Assembly: GCA_030407085.1 (NCBI GenBank)
Contig: CM059582.1
Span: 138,129,001 to 138,193,000, forward strand
DNA: 64,000 bases
DNA from: Trichopria drosophilae
Taxonomy: Eukaryota > Arthropoda > Insecta > Hymenoptera > Diapriidae
Direction of reading: 5' to 3'
The position numbers and the translations under genes are program-made. A model generated the notes under the pieces. The model made no database searches. It was not told the origin of the DNA and was given only the letters and a program-made list of their open reading frames with translations. Of the stretch, positions 48,301 to 59,406 are shown in pieces. How positions within the stretch are numbered: position 1 is the stretch's first letter; each line of letters opens with the position of its first letter.

Positions 48301-51038
48301 TTAAGGTACTTATAAAATTTCTTAGAAATCTACATGTCGACGATCAAAGATAGCTTGACTCCCAGGAACCGCAGGCGTATTGCAAATACAATATTGAAAC
48401 CTACATACAATTTTCATCAATTTGGGGGCCTTACAATCGATGCTCATTACATACTTAGCATAAAAATAATACCAAGTTAATTTTAAGGTACTTATAAAAT
48501 TTCTTAGAAATTTACATGTCAACGATAAAAGATAGCTTGACTCCCAGGAACCGCAGGCGTATTGCAAATACAATACTGAACCCTAAATACAATTTTCATC
48601 AATTTGGGGGCCTTACAATCGATGCTCAATACATACTTAGCATGAAAATAATAACAAATTAATTTTTAGGTACTTATAAAATTTCTTAGAAATCTACATG
48701 TCGACGATCAAAGATAGCTTGACTCCCAGGAACCGCAGGCGTATTGCAAATACAATATTGAAACCTACATACAATTTTCATCAAGTCGGGGGCCTTACAA
48801 TCGATGCTCATTACATACTTGAGCATAAAAATATTACCAAATTAATTTTAAGGTACTTATAAAATTTCTTAGAAATTTACATGTCAACGATAAAAGACAT
48901 CTTGACTCCCAGGAACTGCAGGCGTATTGCAAATACAATATTGAACCCTTAATACAATTTTCATCAATTTGGGGGCCTTACAATCGATGCTCAATGCATA
49001 CTTAGCATAAAAATAATACCAAGTTAATTTTAAGGTACTTATAAAATTTCTTAGAAATTTACATGTCAACGATAAAAGATAGCTTGACTCCCAGGAACCG
49101 CAGGCGTATTGCAAATACAATACTGAACCCTAAATACAATTTTCATCAATTTGGGGGCCTTACAATCGATGCTCAATACATACTTAGCATGAAAATAATA
49201 CCAAATTAATTTTAAGGTACTTATAAAATTTCTTAGAAATTTACATGTCGACGATAAAAGATAGCTTGACTCCCAGGAACCGCAGGCGTATTGCAAATAC
49301 AATATTGAAACCTACATACAATTTTCATCAAGTTGGGAGCCTTACAATCGATGTTTATTACATACTTGAGCATAAAAAAAATACCAAGCTAATTTTAAGG
49401 TACTTATAAAATTTCTTAGAAATTTACATGTCGACGATAAAAGATAGCTTGACTCCCAGGAACCGCAGGCATATTGCAAATACAATATTGAAACCTACAT
49501 ACAATTTTCATCAAGTCGGGGGCCTTACAATCGATGCTCATTACATACTTTAGCATAAAAATATTACCAAATTAATTTTAAGGTACTTATAAAATTTCTT
49601 AGATATTTACATGTCAACGATAAAAGATATCTTGACTCCCAGGAACTGCAGGCGTATTGCAAATACAATATTGAAACCTACATACAATTTTCATCAAGTC
49701 GGGGGCCTTACAATCGATGCTCATTACATACTTGAGCATAAAAAAAATACCAAATTAATTTTAAGGTACTTATAAAATTTCTTAGAAATTTACATGTCGA
49801 CGATAAAAGATAGCTTGACTCCCAGGAACCGAGGCGTATTGTAAATACAATATTGCGCCCTAAATACAATTTTCATTAATTGGGGGGCCTTACAATCGAT
49901 GCTCAATACATACTTAGCATGAAAATAATACCAAATTAATTTTAAGGTACTTATAAAATTTCTTAGAAATTTACATGTCGACGATAAAAGATAGCTTGAC
50001 TCCCAGGAACCGAGGCGTATTGTAAATACAATATTGCGCCCTAAATACAATTTTCATTAATTGGGGGGCCTTACAATCGATGCTCAATACATACTTAGCA
50101 TGAAAATAATACCAAATTAATTTTAAGGTACTTATAAAATTTCTTAGAAATTTACATGTCGACGATAAAAGATAGCTTGACTCCCAGGAACCGAGGCGTA
50201 TTGTAAATACAATATTGCGCCCTAAATACAATTTTCATTAATTGGGGGGCCTTACAATCGATGCTCAATACATACTTAGCATGAAAATAATACCAAATTA
50301 ATTTTAAGGTACTTATAAAATTTCTTAGAAATTTACATGTCGACGATAAAAGATAGCTTGACTCCCAGGAACCGAGGCGTATTGTAAATACAATATTGCG
50401 CCCTAAATACAATTTTCATTAATTGGGGGGCCTTACAATCGATGCTCAATACATACTTAGCATGAAAATAATACCAAATTAATTTTAAGGTACTTATAAA
50501 ATTTCTTAGAAATTTACATGTCGACGATAAAAGATAGCTTGACTCCCAGGAACCGCAGGCGTATTGCAAATACAATATTGAAACCTACATACAATTTTCA
50601 TCAAGTTGGGAGCCTTACAATCGATGTTTATTACATACTTGAGCATAAAAAAAATACCAAGCTAATTTTAAGGTACTTATAAAATTTCTTAGAAATTTAC
50701 ATGTCGACGATAAAAGATAGCTTGACTCCCAGGAACCGCAGGCATATTGCAAATACAATATTGAAACCTACATACAATTTTCATCAAGTCGGGGGCCTTA
50801 CAATCGATGCTCATTACATACTTTAGCATAAAAATATTACCAAATTAATTTTAAGGTACTTATAAAATTTCTTAGAAATTTACATGTCGACGATAAAAGA
50901 TAGCTTGACTCCCAGGAACCGAGGCGTATTGTAAATACATTATTGCGCCCTAAATACAATTTTCATTAATTGGGGGGCCTTACAATCGATGATCAATACA
51001 TACTTAGCATGAAAATAATACCAAATTAATTTTAAGGT
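24355..51038 (+). repeat. 182-bp satellite array, main block (about 146 units)
   Basis: 26.7 kb of uninterrupted head-to-tail monomers of 181-183 bases. Several variant classes alternate. One has ACCGAGGCGTATTGTAAATA and GGGGGGCC; one has ACCGCAGGC with GAAACCTACATAC and AAGTCGGGGGCC; one has AACTGCAGGCG with GAACCCTTAATAC and AATTTGGGGGCC. Classes recur in blocks, which indicates higher-order repeats. Odd units are at about 27830 and 31970. Every unit has a small hairpin (TATTGT/ACAATA or relative). Minus-strand frames of 78-89 codons repeat with every unit and shift frame between units, so they are not genes. Satellites of this size are common at insect centromeres and heterochromatin; location is inference. 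Confidence 0.97.
49790..50575 (+). repeat. Run of near-identical 181-bp satellite units
   Basis: Four consecutive units of the ACCGAGGCG class at exactly 181-base spacing (49790, 49971, 50152, 50333), apparently identical. Elsewhere this class usually alternates with the ACCGCAGGC class. Marks a recent local amplification. Confidence 0.85.
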
Positions 51039-51864
51039 ATATTTTTATCGTCGAAGGGGCAATATTCGCGGAAATATTTGCAAAATTGACCAATGTGCAA
51101 ATTTTTGCAAATTTCTTTTCATATTCGTTCAGATCTCGTCGAGATAAGCATTTTTTATCTCCTGACATTTTCGCGTATCTCGTCACGGTCTTCCTATATT
51201 TGACGTAAATTTGTTGGTAATCGAGAAAACGCGGGAAAAAATGAACAAGAAATTGGCGAGTAACTGGTAAACGGTTGATTATATCGAAAAATTGCAAAGA
51301 ATATAACCTGCTTCATATTTAATTTGAAGAATAATGCGTATATTTTTATGGTCGAAAGGGCAATATTCGCGGAAATATTTGCAAAATTGACCAATGTGCA
51401 AATTTTTGCAAATTTCTTTTCATATTCGTTCAGATCTCGTCGAGATAAGCATTTTTTATCTCCTGACTTCTTCGCGTATCTTGTCACGGTCTTTCCGTAT
51501 TTAACCTAAAAGTGTTTGCAATCGAGAAAATGCGGGAAAAAATGAAAAAGAAATTGGCAGGTAAGTGGTAAACGGTTGATTATATCGAAAAATTGAAAAA
51601 AATAAAAACTGCTTCATATTTAGTTCCAAGAATCATGCGTGTATTTTTATGGTCGAAAGGGCAATATTCGCAGAAATATTTGCAAAATTGACCAATGAGC
51701 AAATTTTTCCAAATTTCTTTCCATATTCGTTCAGATCTCGTCGAGATAAGCATTTTTTATCTCCTGACATTTTCGCGTATCTCGTCACGGTCTTCCTATA
51801 TTTGACGTAAATTTGTTGGTAATCGAGAAAACGCGGGAAAAAATGAACAAGAAATTGGCGATGA
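51039..51864 (+). repeat. 301-bp tandem repeat, about 2.7 copies
   Basis: Copies start at 51039, 51340 and 51641 (TATTTTTAT followed by CGTCGAA or GGTCGAA). Each has GAGATAAGCATTTTTTATCTC-like dyad symmetry and an AAACGCGGGAAAAAATGAA block. It takes over from the satellite in mid-unit (after TTTTAAGGTA) with no spacer. The third copy breaks off near 51864. Frames such as 51004-51297 (-) are repeat shadows. Confidence 0.9.
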
Positions 51865-52376
51865 CCAATTGTTATATATATGTGCTTATCCTATCCAAAT
51901 TTTGTATAACTGTAAGGAGGTCCTAACTGATATATGTTCAATGCACACGGAAAAAAAACGTTTATAGATTCTGCCGAAAACTCAAGTAAAATTTCCATAA
52001 GAAATTCAGTAACCAACATTATGTGAAATTTATATTGTCACTATTTAGTAACTTCGGCAAAAATTGCCGAGTCTCAACTCAACGGTCAACTCTTGCTGAT
52101 CAGCTGTGGTCAGTGCTAGTCCAGACCATGGTGGAAGTATACATGCAAACTCCAGTATACCTGCGCGCCGCGGAAAATATACAACTTTTCTTGATTTTCC
52201 CGATTTTTATTTCGATTTCGATGCATGACAACTATTTTTGTAGTTTGAATGGCTAATTTGAATATCATTTTTTTAATAGGTTAGTTTGTCCGGTTAATAT
52301 ATAATTCAAATATACAATAATTTGAGGTTAAATGTTGATCTCACAAATTAGAAAATCTCCCTTACTCTCTCTTATG

Positions 52377-52793
52377 TGGTAAAAAATAGTGATGGTAAAT
52401 TTACCATCCTAAAATACATTGTATGTAAATTTACACTCAGTTGCAATGTTACGTGTCAATTCTGATTAAGACAATGACGAACATTGTACATTTACAATTC
52501 GAATGCTATTTTACTACATCAATTGCAGTATCGTAACATAACAAACAGTTCAGTTACCACCGGAGTGTGAAATGATGACATTAAACATGAATCGATTTAC
52601 TTCCAACGTTTAACATAGTTATTTCACACTCCGGAGGTAAATAAGATGTTCATTTTGTTTAGTTACTTCATTTGATACAGTGAAATACCATTTGTAATGT
52701 AGATGTACAATGTTCCTCGTTGTGTTACACAGAAATGATATGTAAATTTACATACAATGTAATGTAAACCTAGAATCAACTTTTTTTACAGTA
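52377..52793. mobile_element. About 417-bp palindromic MITE-like element
   Basis: Imperfect palindrome. ATACATTGTATGTAAATTTACA-like blocks are near 52413-52435 and again inverted near 52739-52760, with inner arms GGAGTGTGAAAT (52562-52573) and ATTTCACACTCC (52621-52632). The outer ends (GTGGTAAAAAATAG... / ...CTTTTTTTACAGTAT) are only loosely matched, so boundaries are approximate. It is nested in the 51941-54564 element. Confidence 0.6.
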
Positions 52794-53012
52794 TATATAT
52801 ATAGAATCGTACTTCAGTTGGCGCAATAAAAGTATGAAGCAGTGAATTGTGTGATATATATCATGTATTTAAAAATGTATGTGTAAATGTATATATTATT
52901 TTATCCTGTTAACCAAACTAAAAAATCAGGTTAACCTCCTAAAGTGAAAAGTTTTAAAAGAAATAATAATATATTTTTGACATTTGCATAATTGCGTATA
53001 TATCCCCAGCTC

Positions 53013-53105
53013 TATCGATTCTTGGATGCTGAGTTTCTCTTGTCATTGCTTGTTACACAAAGTAAAAACAAAGACAAGTGGAGGTCCGATGGCCAAGAAT
53101 CGATA
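53013..53105. repeat. Short inverted repeat
   Basis: TATCGATTCTTGG at 53013-53025 pairs with CCAAGAATCGATA at 53093-53105, and CTTGTC (53039) with GACAAG (53073). Confidence 0.75.
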
Positions 53106-53109
53106 AAAC

Positions 53110-54286
53110 TAGGTATACTTACAAGGAATACATGTAAAATGTAAATAAAATTTAAGGAGCAAAGCCTAAAGAGTAGGGTATGTCATTGAATGTTTAATTA
53201 AGTAGAATGGAATTTATATTTGTTACGTTTGTGTAAATGATATGCACTCGTTAAAATTCAACTTATGCTCCTGTAGTTGATTGTATGTTTAAAATTGTTT
53301 GAAAACATACATGATTTTTAAATCATGTATGAAAGCGTAAAAAATATCTGCAGAGAAACATAAGAAAATGAATTTTGCATTGTATTTCAGACATCATTTT
53401 CTGTTTCATAACGTTCACTTCTGTGATGACATTGTTTTTTCAATTCTGTTCACACTTTTTAAGTTTTCTTACTATCTTTAAAATAGTAATATATTATATT
53501 CTTTTATTAATTAGAATTTCTAAATTTGTATTGGAAAGAATGGAGTATGACTTTTATTGCGATATAAAAAATTGAAAGATCTAATTTTCAATAATTTATA
53601 TCTTATAAGGGAAGTAAATTATACAATTTTTTACAAATATATACTTTTATTCAATAAAATAAGTAACTGATTACAAATACAGTATAACTAATTACAATAT
53701 ATGTCTAATCGCAACATAGTATGACATTTTCTTTTTAATTAATATGCCTGGAATCGCATTCAATGTATTATTTAGTTTTTTCATTACCCGGTTATCATTA
53801 TCAAATAATACTGAATAAGCATAATAATGTTCATCGAAAGTTGTTGCTGGTAACAAAATTAGTACAAAATACATTTCAATTTTGTAGAACTTACTTATAA
53901 TTATTATGTAATAAAATTTCACGATTAATAAGACTCTCAGCTAATATCGAGGTATCTACTTTATTGGTCTGTTTGAATTTACTTAAAACAAGCCTTCCTG
54001 AAAAATCACTTTCCAAGTATTTTGTAAATTCTTGTGCTTCTGTAGTAAATAAGTAAAATATAGCCCAAGTAAATATAGCCCAAAATTGGTATCAATTTTT
54101 GAATAAATTCGCTGTCCAAGAAGTTTACATAAGAGTAACAAAAGTACAAAAAAATGTTTAAAAAAAGAAGATAAAAGATATAAAATTAAAGAAAATGGTA
54201 GGTATGTAGGGAATTGTTATATACCTTCAAATATCTTGATTAATTCCCTTAAATCCCAAACTCTAAAATATTTATTACGATACTTT
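53110..54286. other. AT-rich interior with no recognised feature
   Basis: Interior of the 2.6-kb nested element. Short frames (53375-53575 +, 53692-53922 -) are A/T-driven, rich in Ile/Phe/Tyr, without domains, start context or repeats to support them. Confidence 0.5.
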
Positions 54287-54386
54287 CTTACGTTTACGCT
54301 TCGGTTAGAACCAATCAGAACGCTGTATAAGAAATCTCCCCCTGTGAACAAATGTTCTGATTGGTTCTAACGTAAGCGTAACTGAA
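54287..54386. repeat. Inverted repeat with 18-bp perfect stem
   Basis: GTTAGAACCAATCAGAAC at 54304-54321 pairs exactly with 54354-54371, and pairing continues outward imperfectly (ACGCTT / AAGCGT). It lies near the right end of the 2.6-kb nested element. Confidence 0.85.
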
Positions 54387-54853
54387 GACTACCGTGTCAA
54401 AACGAGTCCTAATTTACCGACGTCGCAGGTATACTGGCGCGGCTCTGAAGTGGCAGTCCGTGGAAATCTACATAAGCTGGCTAAGCAGAATGCTTAGAAA
54501 AAACTCGGCAAATATTGCCGAAGTTCAGACTCGGCAGAATCTACAAAAGTTTTTTTCCGTGCATGGGGCATGTGTGGAATCTTTTGACCCAATTTGAAGA
54601 AAGGCTTAGTGGGATTGTATACAGTATGGCGGCAGCCGAATAGTTCTGACAACTCCCGCAATTTGCCTGGGTCGTATACTCGTATGTGTCATGAGTGATG
54701 GGATATCGAGGATTTTTCAAGGTGCCTAGCGATTGGCTGCTGGGGACAGCTGAGCATTGGCCGAAAAGATATAGCCACTGCCTCGTAATGGTTCGAAGAA
54801 ATTACGCCCGGACAGGACTTTATGAGAGAGGTTGTCGCGTTCTTTTGATAGTA

Positions 54854-54928
54854 GTCCAGTGGTCGAGTGGTTTAAGCGCACAGCCGCCGCTGTCAGCAAA
54901 TAGTATCTTTTAGTGTTCGAGTACTGGA
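54854..54928 (+). other. tRNA-like sequence (Ser/Leu type) in the left arm of palindromic element 1
   Basis: GTCCAGT (54854-54860) and ACTGGAT (near 54922) can pair as a seven-base acceptor stem. The A-box-like TGGTCGAGTGGT fits the pol III consensus; the B-box-like TGTTCGAGTAC fits less well. The anticodon arm (ACAG/CTGT) is irregular, so it is not a working tRNA gene but probably a tRNA-derived promoter. The mirror copy in the right arm is split by the element at 56147-56835. Confidence 0.5.
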
Positions 54929-55243
54929 TGTTCCCTTTATTTTTCATAGAATTTATTAAATGCAATTTAATGTATTTTATGTATATTTCTACAATTATAT
55001 TTAACTTAATTTTTTAATTTTATGCACTTTTTAAGCATTTTCTTTTTATTTAATTAAATTTTTTTAATTTTGTAAATTTTGAAATAAATTTTAATTTGTT
55101 AATAATCTTTCAATTAAGTTGAAATAATACAAATTTTAACACAAAATATAATTAAAACAATTTTTGCCATCTTTATACAAATCCTTACATATTATTAATG
55201 AAAGAAATTGTTAGACAATACATTATCTCAAGTTCAATTCTCA

Positions 55244-55262
55244 GGATTCGAATCCTGCTTGT
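55244..55262 (+). other. B-box-like 16-bp palindrome in the loop
   Basis: CAGGATTCGAATCCTG resembles a tRNA T-arm and the pol III B box (GGTTCRANTCC). It is found only once, in the loop between the two arms of palindromic element 1. Confidence 0.4.
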
Positions 55263-55802
55263 GACCATTTTTAAAAAATTTTTTTTTTATGTCTAATAAA
55301 CCCTTTCAGTACTTATGTTTTAATCTTTGAACCTTCAAAATGATGCGTAACTTTTAGTTGCTTATACCACTCGTCTATAAGTCGACACTCTGTTGAATAC
55401 AGAAATATCGCTCATATTGATCCGATTAGAAAAACATTTGTAAAATAAAATAAAATATTTATTGTTATAAAGAGAACATAATCTGTTTAATAATTAATTT
55501 GAATAACTACAATAAAATCAAATGAGAAGTGTACTTCTTTCAGAATAACACAAATATTAAGTTTTGCGTATAAATTCCTTTTATTTGTTACAAATCATTT
55601 TTTTAAACAAGAGCAATTACATATAAAACCTTTCTTTTTTCATTCAAAATGACAACCAAATACATTTTGAAAAATACTTCACAGACGTAATGCAGTGTTG
55701 ATTTCTTTATAAATTTGTATACATTTTCTCAATTTATATTTATTAAAACTTATAATATTAGTGATAAATAGTTCTTTATATTGTATATGTTTTTTCTACT
55801 AA
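55263..55802. other. Loop of palindromic element 1
   Basis: AT-rich, with no frame, repeat partner or motif recognised. Confidence 0.5.
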
Positions 55803-56146
55803 TTGAGATAATGTATTGTCTAACAATTTCTTTCATTAATAATATGTAAGGATTTGTATAAACTGAAGATGGCAAAGATTGTTGTAATAATATTTTGTAT
55901 TAATAATTGTATTATTTTAAATTAATTGAAAGATTATTAACAAATTAAAATTTATTTCAAAATTTACAAAATTGAAAGAAAATGTTTAAAAAGTGCATAA
56001 AATTAAAAAATTATGTTAAATATAATTGTAGAAATATACATCAAATACATTAAATTGCATTTAATAAATTCTATGAAAAAAAGGGAACATCCAGTACTCG
56101 AACACCAAAAGATACTATTTGCCGTCCGCGGCGGCTGTTCGCTTAA

Positions 56147-56835
56147 CCCTTTGAGTCACACATTTTTCCTTTTATCGAATTTAGCTGAAATTTGTTACTC
56201 GAGGGGTTTTGAGGTCGCTGATTATAAATCCGAGGTTAGTTTTTCTAAATTCAAGATGGCAAATCCAATATGGCGGACAAAAATTTAAAATATAATTCGA
56301 TTGGGACAAAATTTGCTACTCGGGGGTTTTCAAAGTCGCTGAACATCTCGATTACCGCCATCTTGAATCAGCCATTTTGGAACCGTCATTTTAAACTTCA
56401 TTGTAAAGCTGACATCGGATTCGCAATCAGCGACCCCGAAAACCCCCTAATACGCATTTTCATCAAAATTGGCGATTTTTACATGTTTCCTACCGCCATA
56501 TTGAATCCGCCATTTTGAATTTTGTGAATCTGATACAGGATTCGTAATCAGCGACCCCAAAAACCTATATACCCCGAACTTCAAGTCATTATCTTTCAAA
56601 ATAGCGTCAAAAATGAATTCTTTAAAAAAAAAACATGATTTTTTTTGTGTTTGTTTATTTATATAAAGTAAACAATAAACAATTATGTATTTTTAGTCAT
56701 GTGGATATGTTCTTTAAGTACTAAAGTAACAGAAAATAGCAAAAAGACCGATCGGAATACGTCAACTTGAACGTAAATAATTAAAATTCAAAGAAATCGA
56801 GGTAGTAACGTGGGTTACTACCGTGACTCAAAGGG
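56147..56835. mobile_element. 689-bp piggyBac-like MITE
   Basis: TTAA at 56143-56146 and 56836-56839. The terminal inverted repeats are CCCTTTGAGTCAC at 56147-56159 and its complement at 56823-56835. The CCCT start and TTAA duplication are the piggyBac signature. The interior has repeated, partly inverted blocks (GTCGCTGA..., TTTGCTACTCG, CAAGATGGC) and no transposase. It splits the tRNA-like sequence of the right arm, so it is younger than the palindrome. Confidence 0.9.
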
Positions 56836-57870
56836 TTAAACCACTCGACCACTGGACTACTATCAAAAGAACGCGACAACCTCTCTTATAAACTTCTGCC
56901 CGGGCGTAATTTCTTCGAACCATTACGAGGCAGTGGCTATATCTTTTCGGCCGACGCTCAGCTGTCCCCAGCAGCCAATCGCTAGGCACCTTGAAAAATC
57001 CTCGATATCCCATCACTGATGACACATACGAGTAGCATACGAGTATACGACACAGGCACATTGCGGGAGTTGTCAGAACTATTCGGCTGCCGCCATACTG
57101 TATACAATCCCACTAAGCCTTTCTTCAAATTGGGTCAAAAGATTCCACACATGCCCCATCCATTGAACATATATCAGTGATAGGACATCCTTACAGTTAT
57201 ACAATATTTGGATAGGATAAGCAGAATGATATCGATGTTCCTTATATAGATAATATGCTGATATTTAAACCATGGGGGTGATACTAGTAAACGGGACATG
57301 GCAACGGACACCACCAAAGGGGGGGATACGACTTCGCGCTGATTGGCCGGCCAATTGCCCGCGGAACCGCTAGATTTCAAACGAAACGCCGCCACCGTAG
57401 AATAGATTTTAATATGAGATATCAATTTTCACATAAAAATGATTGTAAAAATTCATGTTTTTGGTAAAGTTGATGTAAAACGTGTTTCTTTTTTAAGCCA
57501 AGAACAAATAACATGGAAATTATGAATTTTTTTGTTTGCAATCATAAGCGTAGATTCCTGTTTTTTGACTAAATTCGTTCGTGCATTTGTAAGGAGTAAA
57601 AATGGTAAAATATAACGTTAGATTTATAAATAAATAATCTTCACGTGAGATTTAATTAATGTGAATAAAAATAATGTTATTAAAAAAGTAATATCAAATG
57701 TAGATCACAAATGATAATTTTAATGTTATTCTTTACCATAGGTAGGATTAAAACGATTGTTTTAAATTATTTAATACAGCAATTATTTACACCAATTAAA
57801 ATGACACAAACAAATTTCTCCGGCTGTCAGATGATCAAAAGCAAAAAAACATTGTTGGTGTTGCGTATTA

Positions 57871-57932
57871 CTCGTTGGCTCAGTTGGTATAATGTTAGCC
57901 TCTGAACTCAAGGTTCGAGTCTGCTGCAAGTA
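57871..57932 (+). other. tRNA-derived module, left arm of palindromic element 2
   Basis: A box TGGCTCAGTTGG (57876-57887) matches the pol III consensus fully; the B box GGTTCGAGTCT (57912-57922) matches 10 of 11. A T-rich run follows after 57932. There is no complete acceptor stem, so a SINE-type head or pol III promoter is more likely than a tRNA gene. Confidence 0.6.
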
Positions 57933-57980
57933 TTTCTTTTTTCATTTTACTAATGTCAATTTAAGAATTATTTGCCTTGC

Positions 57981-58027
57981 GTGTAATTTGTTGGCTGGAT
58001 TGATAGTGTTAGCTTCTGGACTTTATT
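57981..58027 (+). other. Partial second copy of the tRNA-derived module
   Basis: TTGTTGGCTGGATTGATAGTG and GTTAGCTTCTGGACT resemble the front half of 57871-57932, in the same orientation. The B box is missing. Confidence 0.4.
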
Positions 58028-58685
58028 TAACCAATGACACGTTTTACAAGATAAATATTTACATACCATTATGTATTATCTTAATTTTTAATTCTACTTT
58101 ATTTTATTTTCTGAAAAGAAAATTTAAAAATTGTGTGACTTTTTTTGTAAACACAACAGTATTAAAATCCCTTTTTTGTACTAAAATTGTACGCGATATA
58201 CATATTTTAAAATTACGTTTGATATATATATAATAATTTTCCTTATTAAATAATTTCAAAAAATACTTTTTATCATATCTGCACTAATTAACCATATTTA
58301 ATAAAATAAAATAATCGACACTATTGGCGAACAGATTGTTTAGAATCATTTCACAAAATATACACTTCAAAGGGCGAACCACCGCTTGCTAGTTGCTTTA
58401 CAGACTGACCCATTTGTATTAAAATTAGTTACATCTTACATATGAATTATTTATTTATAAATCAACGATCCTACCTTATAATTTTTCTTCTTTAGAAATA
58501 TGTATCGAGTAAAATTTTATTTAACAAATACGAATTTAAATACAGGCATACTTATAAAATACATATTTATGGTTAATTTGCGAAATTTTTTCTTCGCAAA
58601 GAAAATAGAATAAAATAAAATAATACGGAATTATATAATTATTTATGTTGTAAAAATGTTATTGATTAAATTAAGAAAAAAAAAT
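58028..58685. other. AT-rich interior of palindromic element 2, part 1
   Basis: No gene, repeat or motif recognised. Confidence 0.4.
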
Positions 58686-58686
58686 A

Positions 58687-58765
58687 TTAATCGCAGCGGT
58701 CTTGAACCACGTACCCTTATGTCCAGAAGCCAACACTATTTTATCTGAGCCAACGAGTGGGACAA
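58687..58765 (-). other. tRNA-derived module in the interior of palindromic element 2
   Basis: On the minus strand it has GTTGGCTCAG, GTTGGCTTCTGGAC and the exact B box GGTTCAAGACC, followed by a T run (58675-58683 complement). It is a diverged relative of 57871-57932. Confidence 0.5.
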
Positions 58766-59337
58766 AAGGTGAACAGTGTTTGCCGCACTTGAATATTTGA
58801 AATGATTAATTAATACACCACCAAACGCCAGATGGCTACTTTGTAATTTTATAAATTTCGCGCAAGTGATATGGATTTGTTGGAAGTTAAGTATATAAAC
58901 AACAATTTTCAGTGCATATATATCTCGATTGATTGTGAGTAGGTAATCAATAAATCGGATTGATCATACTGGGATTTATCAACCAGCGACACAGTGTCGT
59001 GTGCCAACAACATACTTGAAAAATAATATTTTAGTCAGCCGTTGGAATGTCTGGTAATTTTTTTTCTCCTCTTTCGCGATTTCGTTTCACCACGGGACTT
59101 TCGCTTCTCTTATTTATTGTTCTGTGGGTAAAAAACTGAGAACCATTTGCAACGTGCTTCGCTGCGACGTTGCCGTTTCTACGAAAGTCGAATATTTTGT
59201 GGAAAGCTTGTCTAATCGCACTTAATGCCGATCAAATTCAATATTTAGCACCTAAAGATTAAAGAAATATTTAGAACACCAATTAACACTTAATGGTTCT
59301 TATTAGACATAAAAAAATATTCACATATTATATTATG
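58766..59337. other. Interior of palindromic element 2, part 2
   Basis: Mixed composition with a GC-richer patch near 59080-59180 (CTTCGCTGCGACGTTGCCG). No protein frame, splice structure or repeat partner was convincing. Confidence 0.35.
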
Positions 59338-59357
59338 TTAGCAATTTATTGCTAACG
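59338..59357. repeat. 20-bp hairpin
   Basis: GTTAGCAAT TT ATTGCTAAC, a perfect nine-base stem with a two-base loop. Confidence 0.85.
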
Positions 59358-59406
59358 CAAAAAAACTACTAGCCGCGTAAGAGACATAAGAGTGTGTAAA
59401 TGCTTG

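Larger units (their letters stand above)
51941..54564. mobile_element. 2.6-kb inverted-repeat element nested in palindromic element 1
   Basis: Inverted ends ATGCAC(AC)GGAAAAAAA... at the left and the complement at the right (54545-54564), continuing through AGATTCTGCCGA on both sides. A second pair of related blocks lies further in (TTGCCGA near 52052-52078 and 54510-54530). It interrupts a sequence that is continuous in the other arm (ATATGTTCAATG... at 57148-57160), which proves insertion. Exact ends and target duplication are unclear. No transposase frame. Confidence 0.7.
51902..57218. mobile_element. Palindromic element 1, with two nested insertions
   Basis: The left arm is 51902-51943 plus about 54562-55231; the right arm is about 55803-57218. 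The arms match as reverse complements once a 2.6-kb element in the left arm (51941-54564) and a 0.69-kb element in the right arm (56147-56835) are removed. The restored size is about 2.0 kb with arms of about 0.7 kb and a loop of about 0.57 kb. Each arm carries a tRNA-like sequence. No protein frame is credible; frames such as 54695-54913 and 56828-57061 (-) are mirror images of each other. No target duplication was identified. Confidence 0.75.

Noticed and set aside
24451..50575. Dozens of minus-strand frames of 78-89 codons beginning MYLQYACGSWESSYLLS or MYLGRNIVFTIRLG, seemingly a tandem gene family
   Set aside because: They recur once per 182-bp satellite unit, overlap their neighbours in a different frame (unit length is not a multiple of three), and show only the variation of the repeat itself. 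No start context or domain.
24355..51038. CRISPR-like array
   Set aside because: Repeats are whole 182-bp head-to-tail satellite units without unique spacers, in a eukaryotic context.
51004..51487. Overlapping 97-codon minus-strand frames
   Set aside because: Products of the 301-bp tandem repeat; the first even runs into satellite DNA.
54852..54935. Functional tRNA-Ser or tRNA-Leu gene
   Set aside because: The acceptor stem and A box are plausible, but the anticodon arm is irregular and the B box is off consensus; it sits in an inverted-repeat arm. Kept only as tRNA-like.
57871..57932. Functional tRNA gene
   Set aside because: Good A and B boxes but no matching seven-base acceptor stem or proper anticodon stem; mirrored in the other arm.
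57892..58233. 113-codon membrane-like protein
   Set aside because: Very A/T-rich, begins inside a tRNA-derived module, and its hydrophobicity follows from T-rich codons; no related copy.
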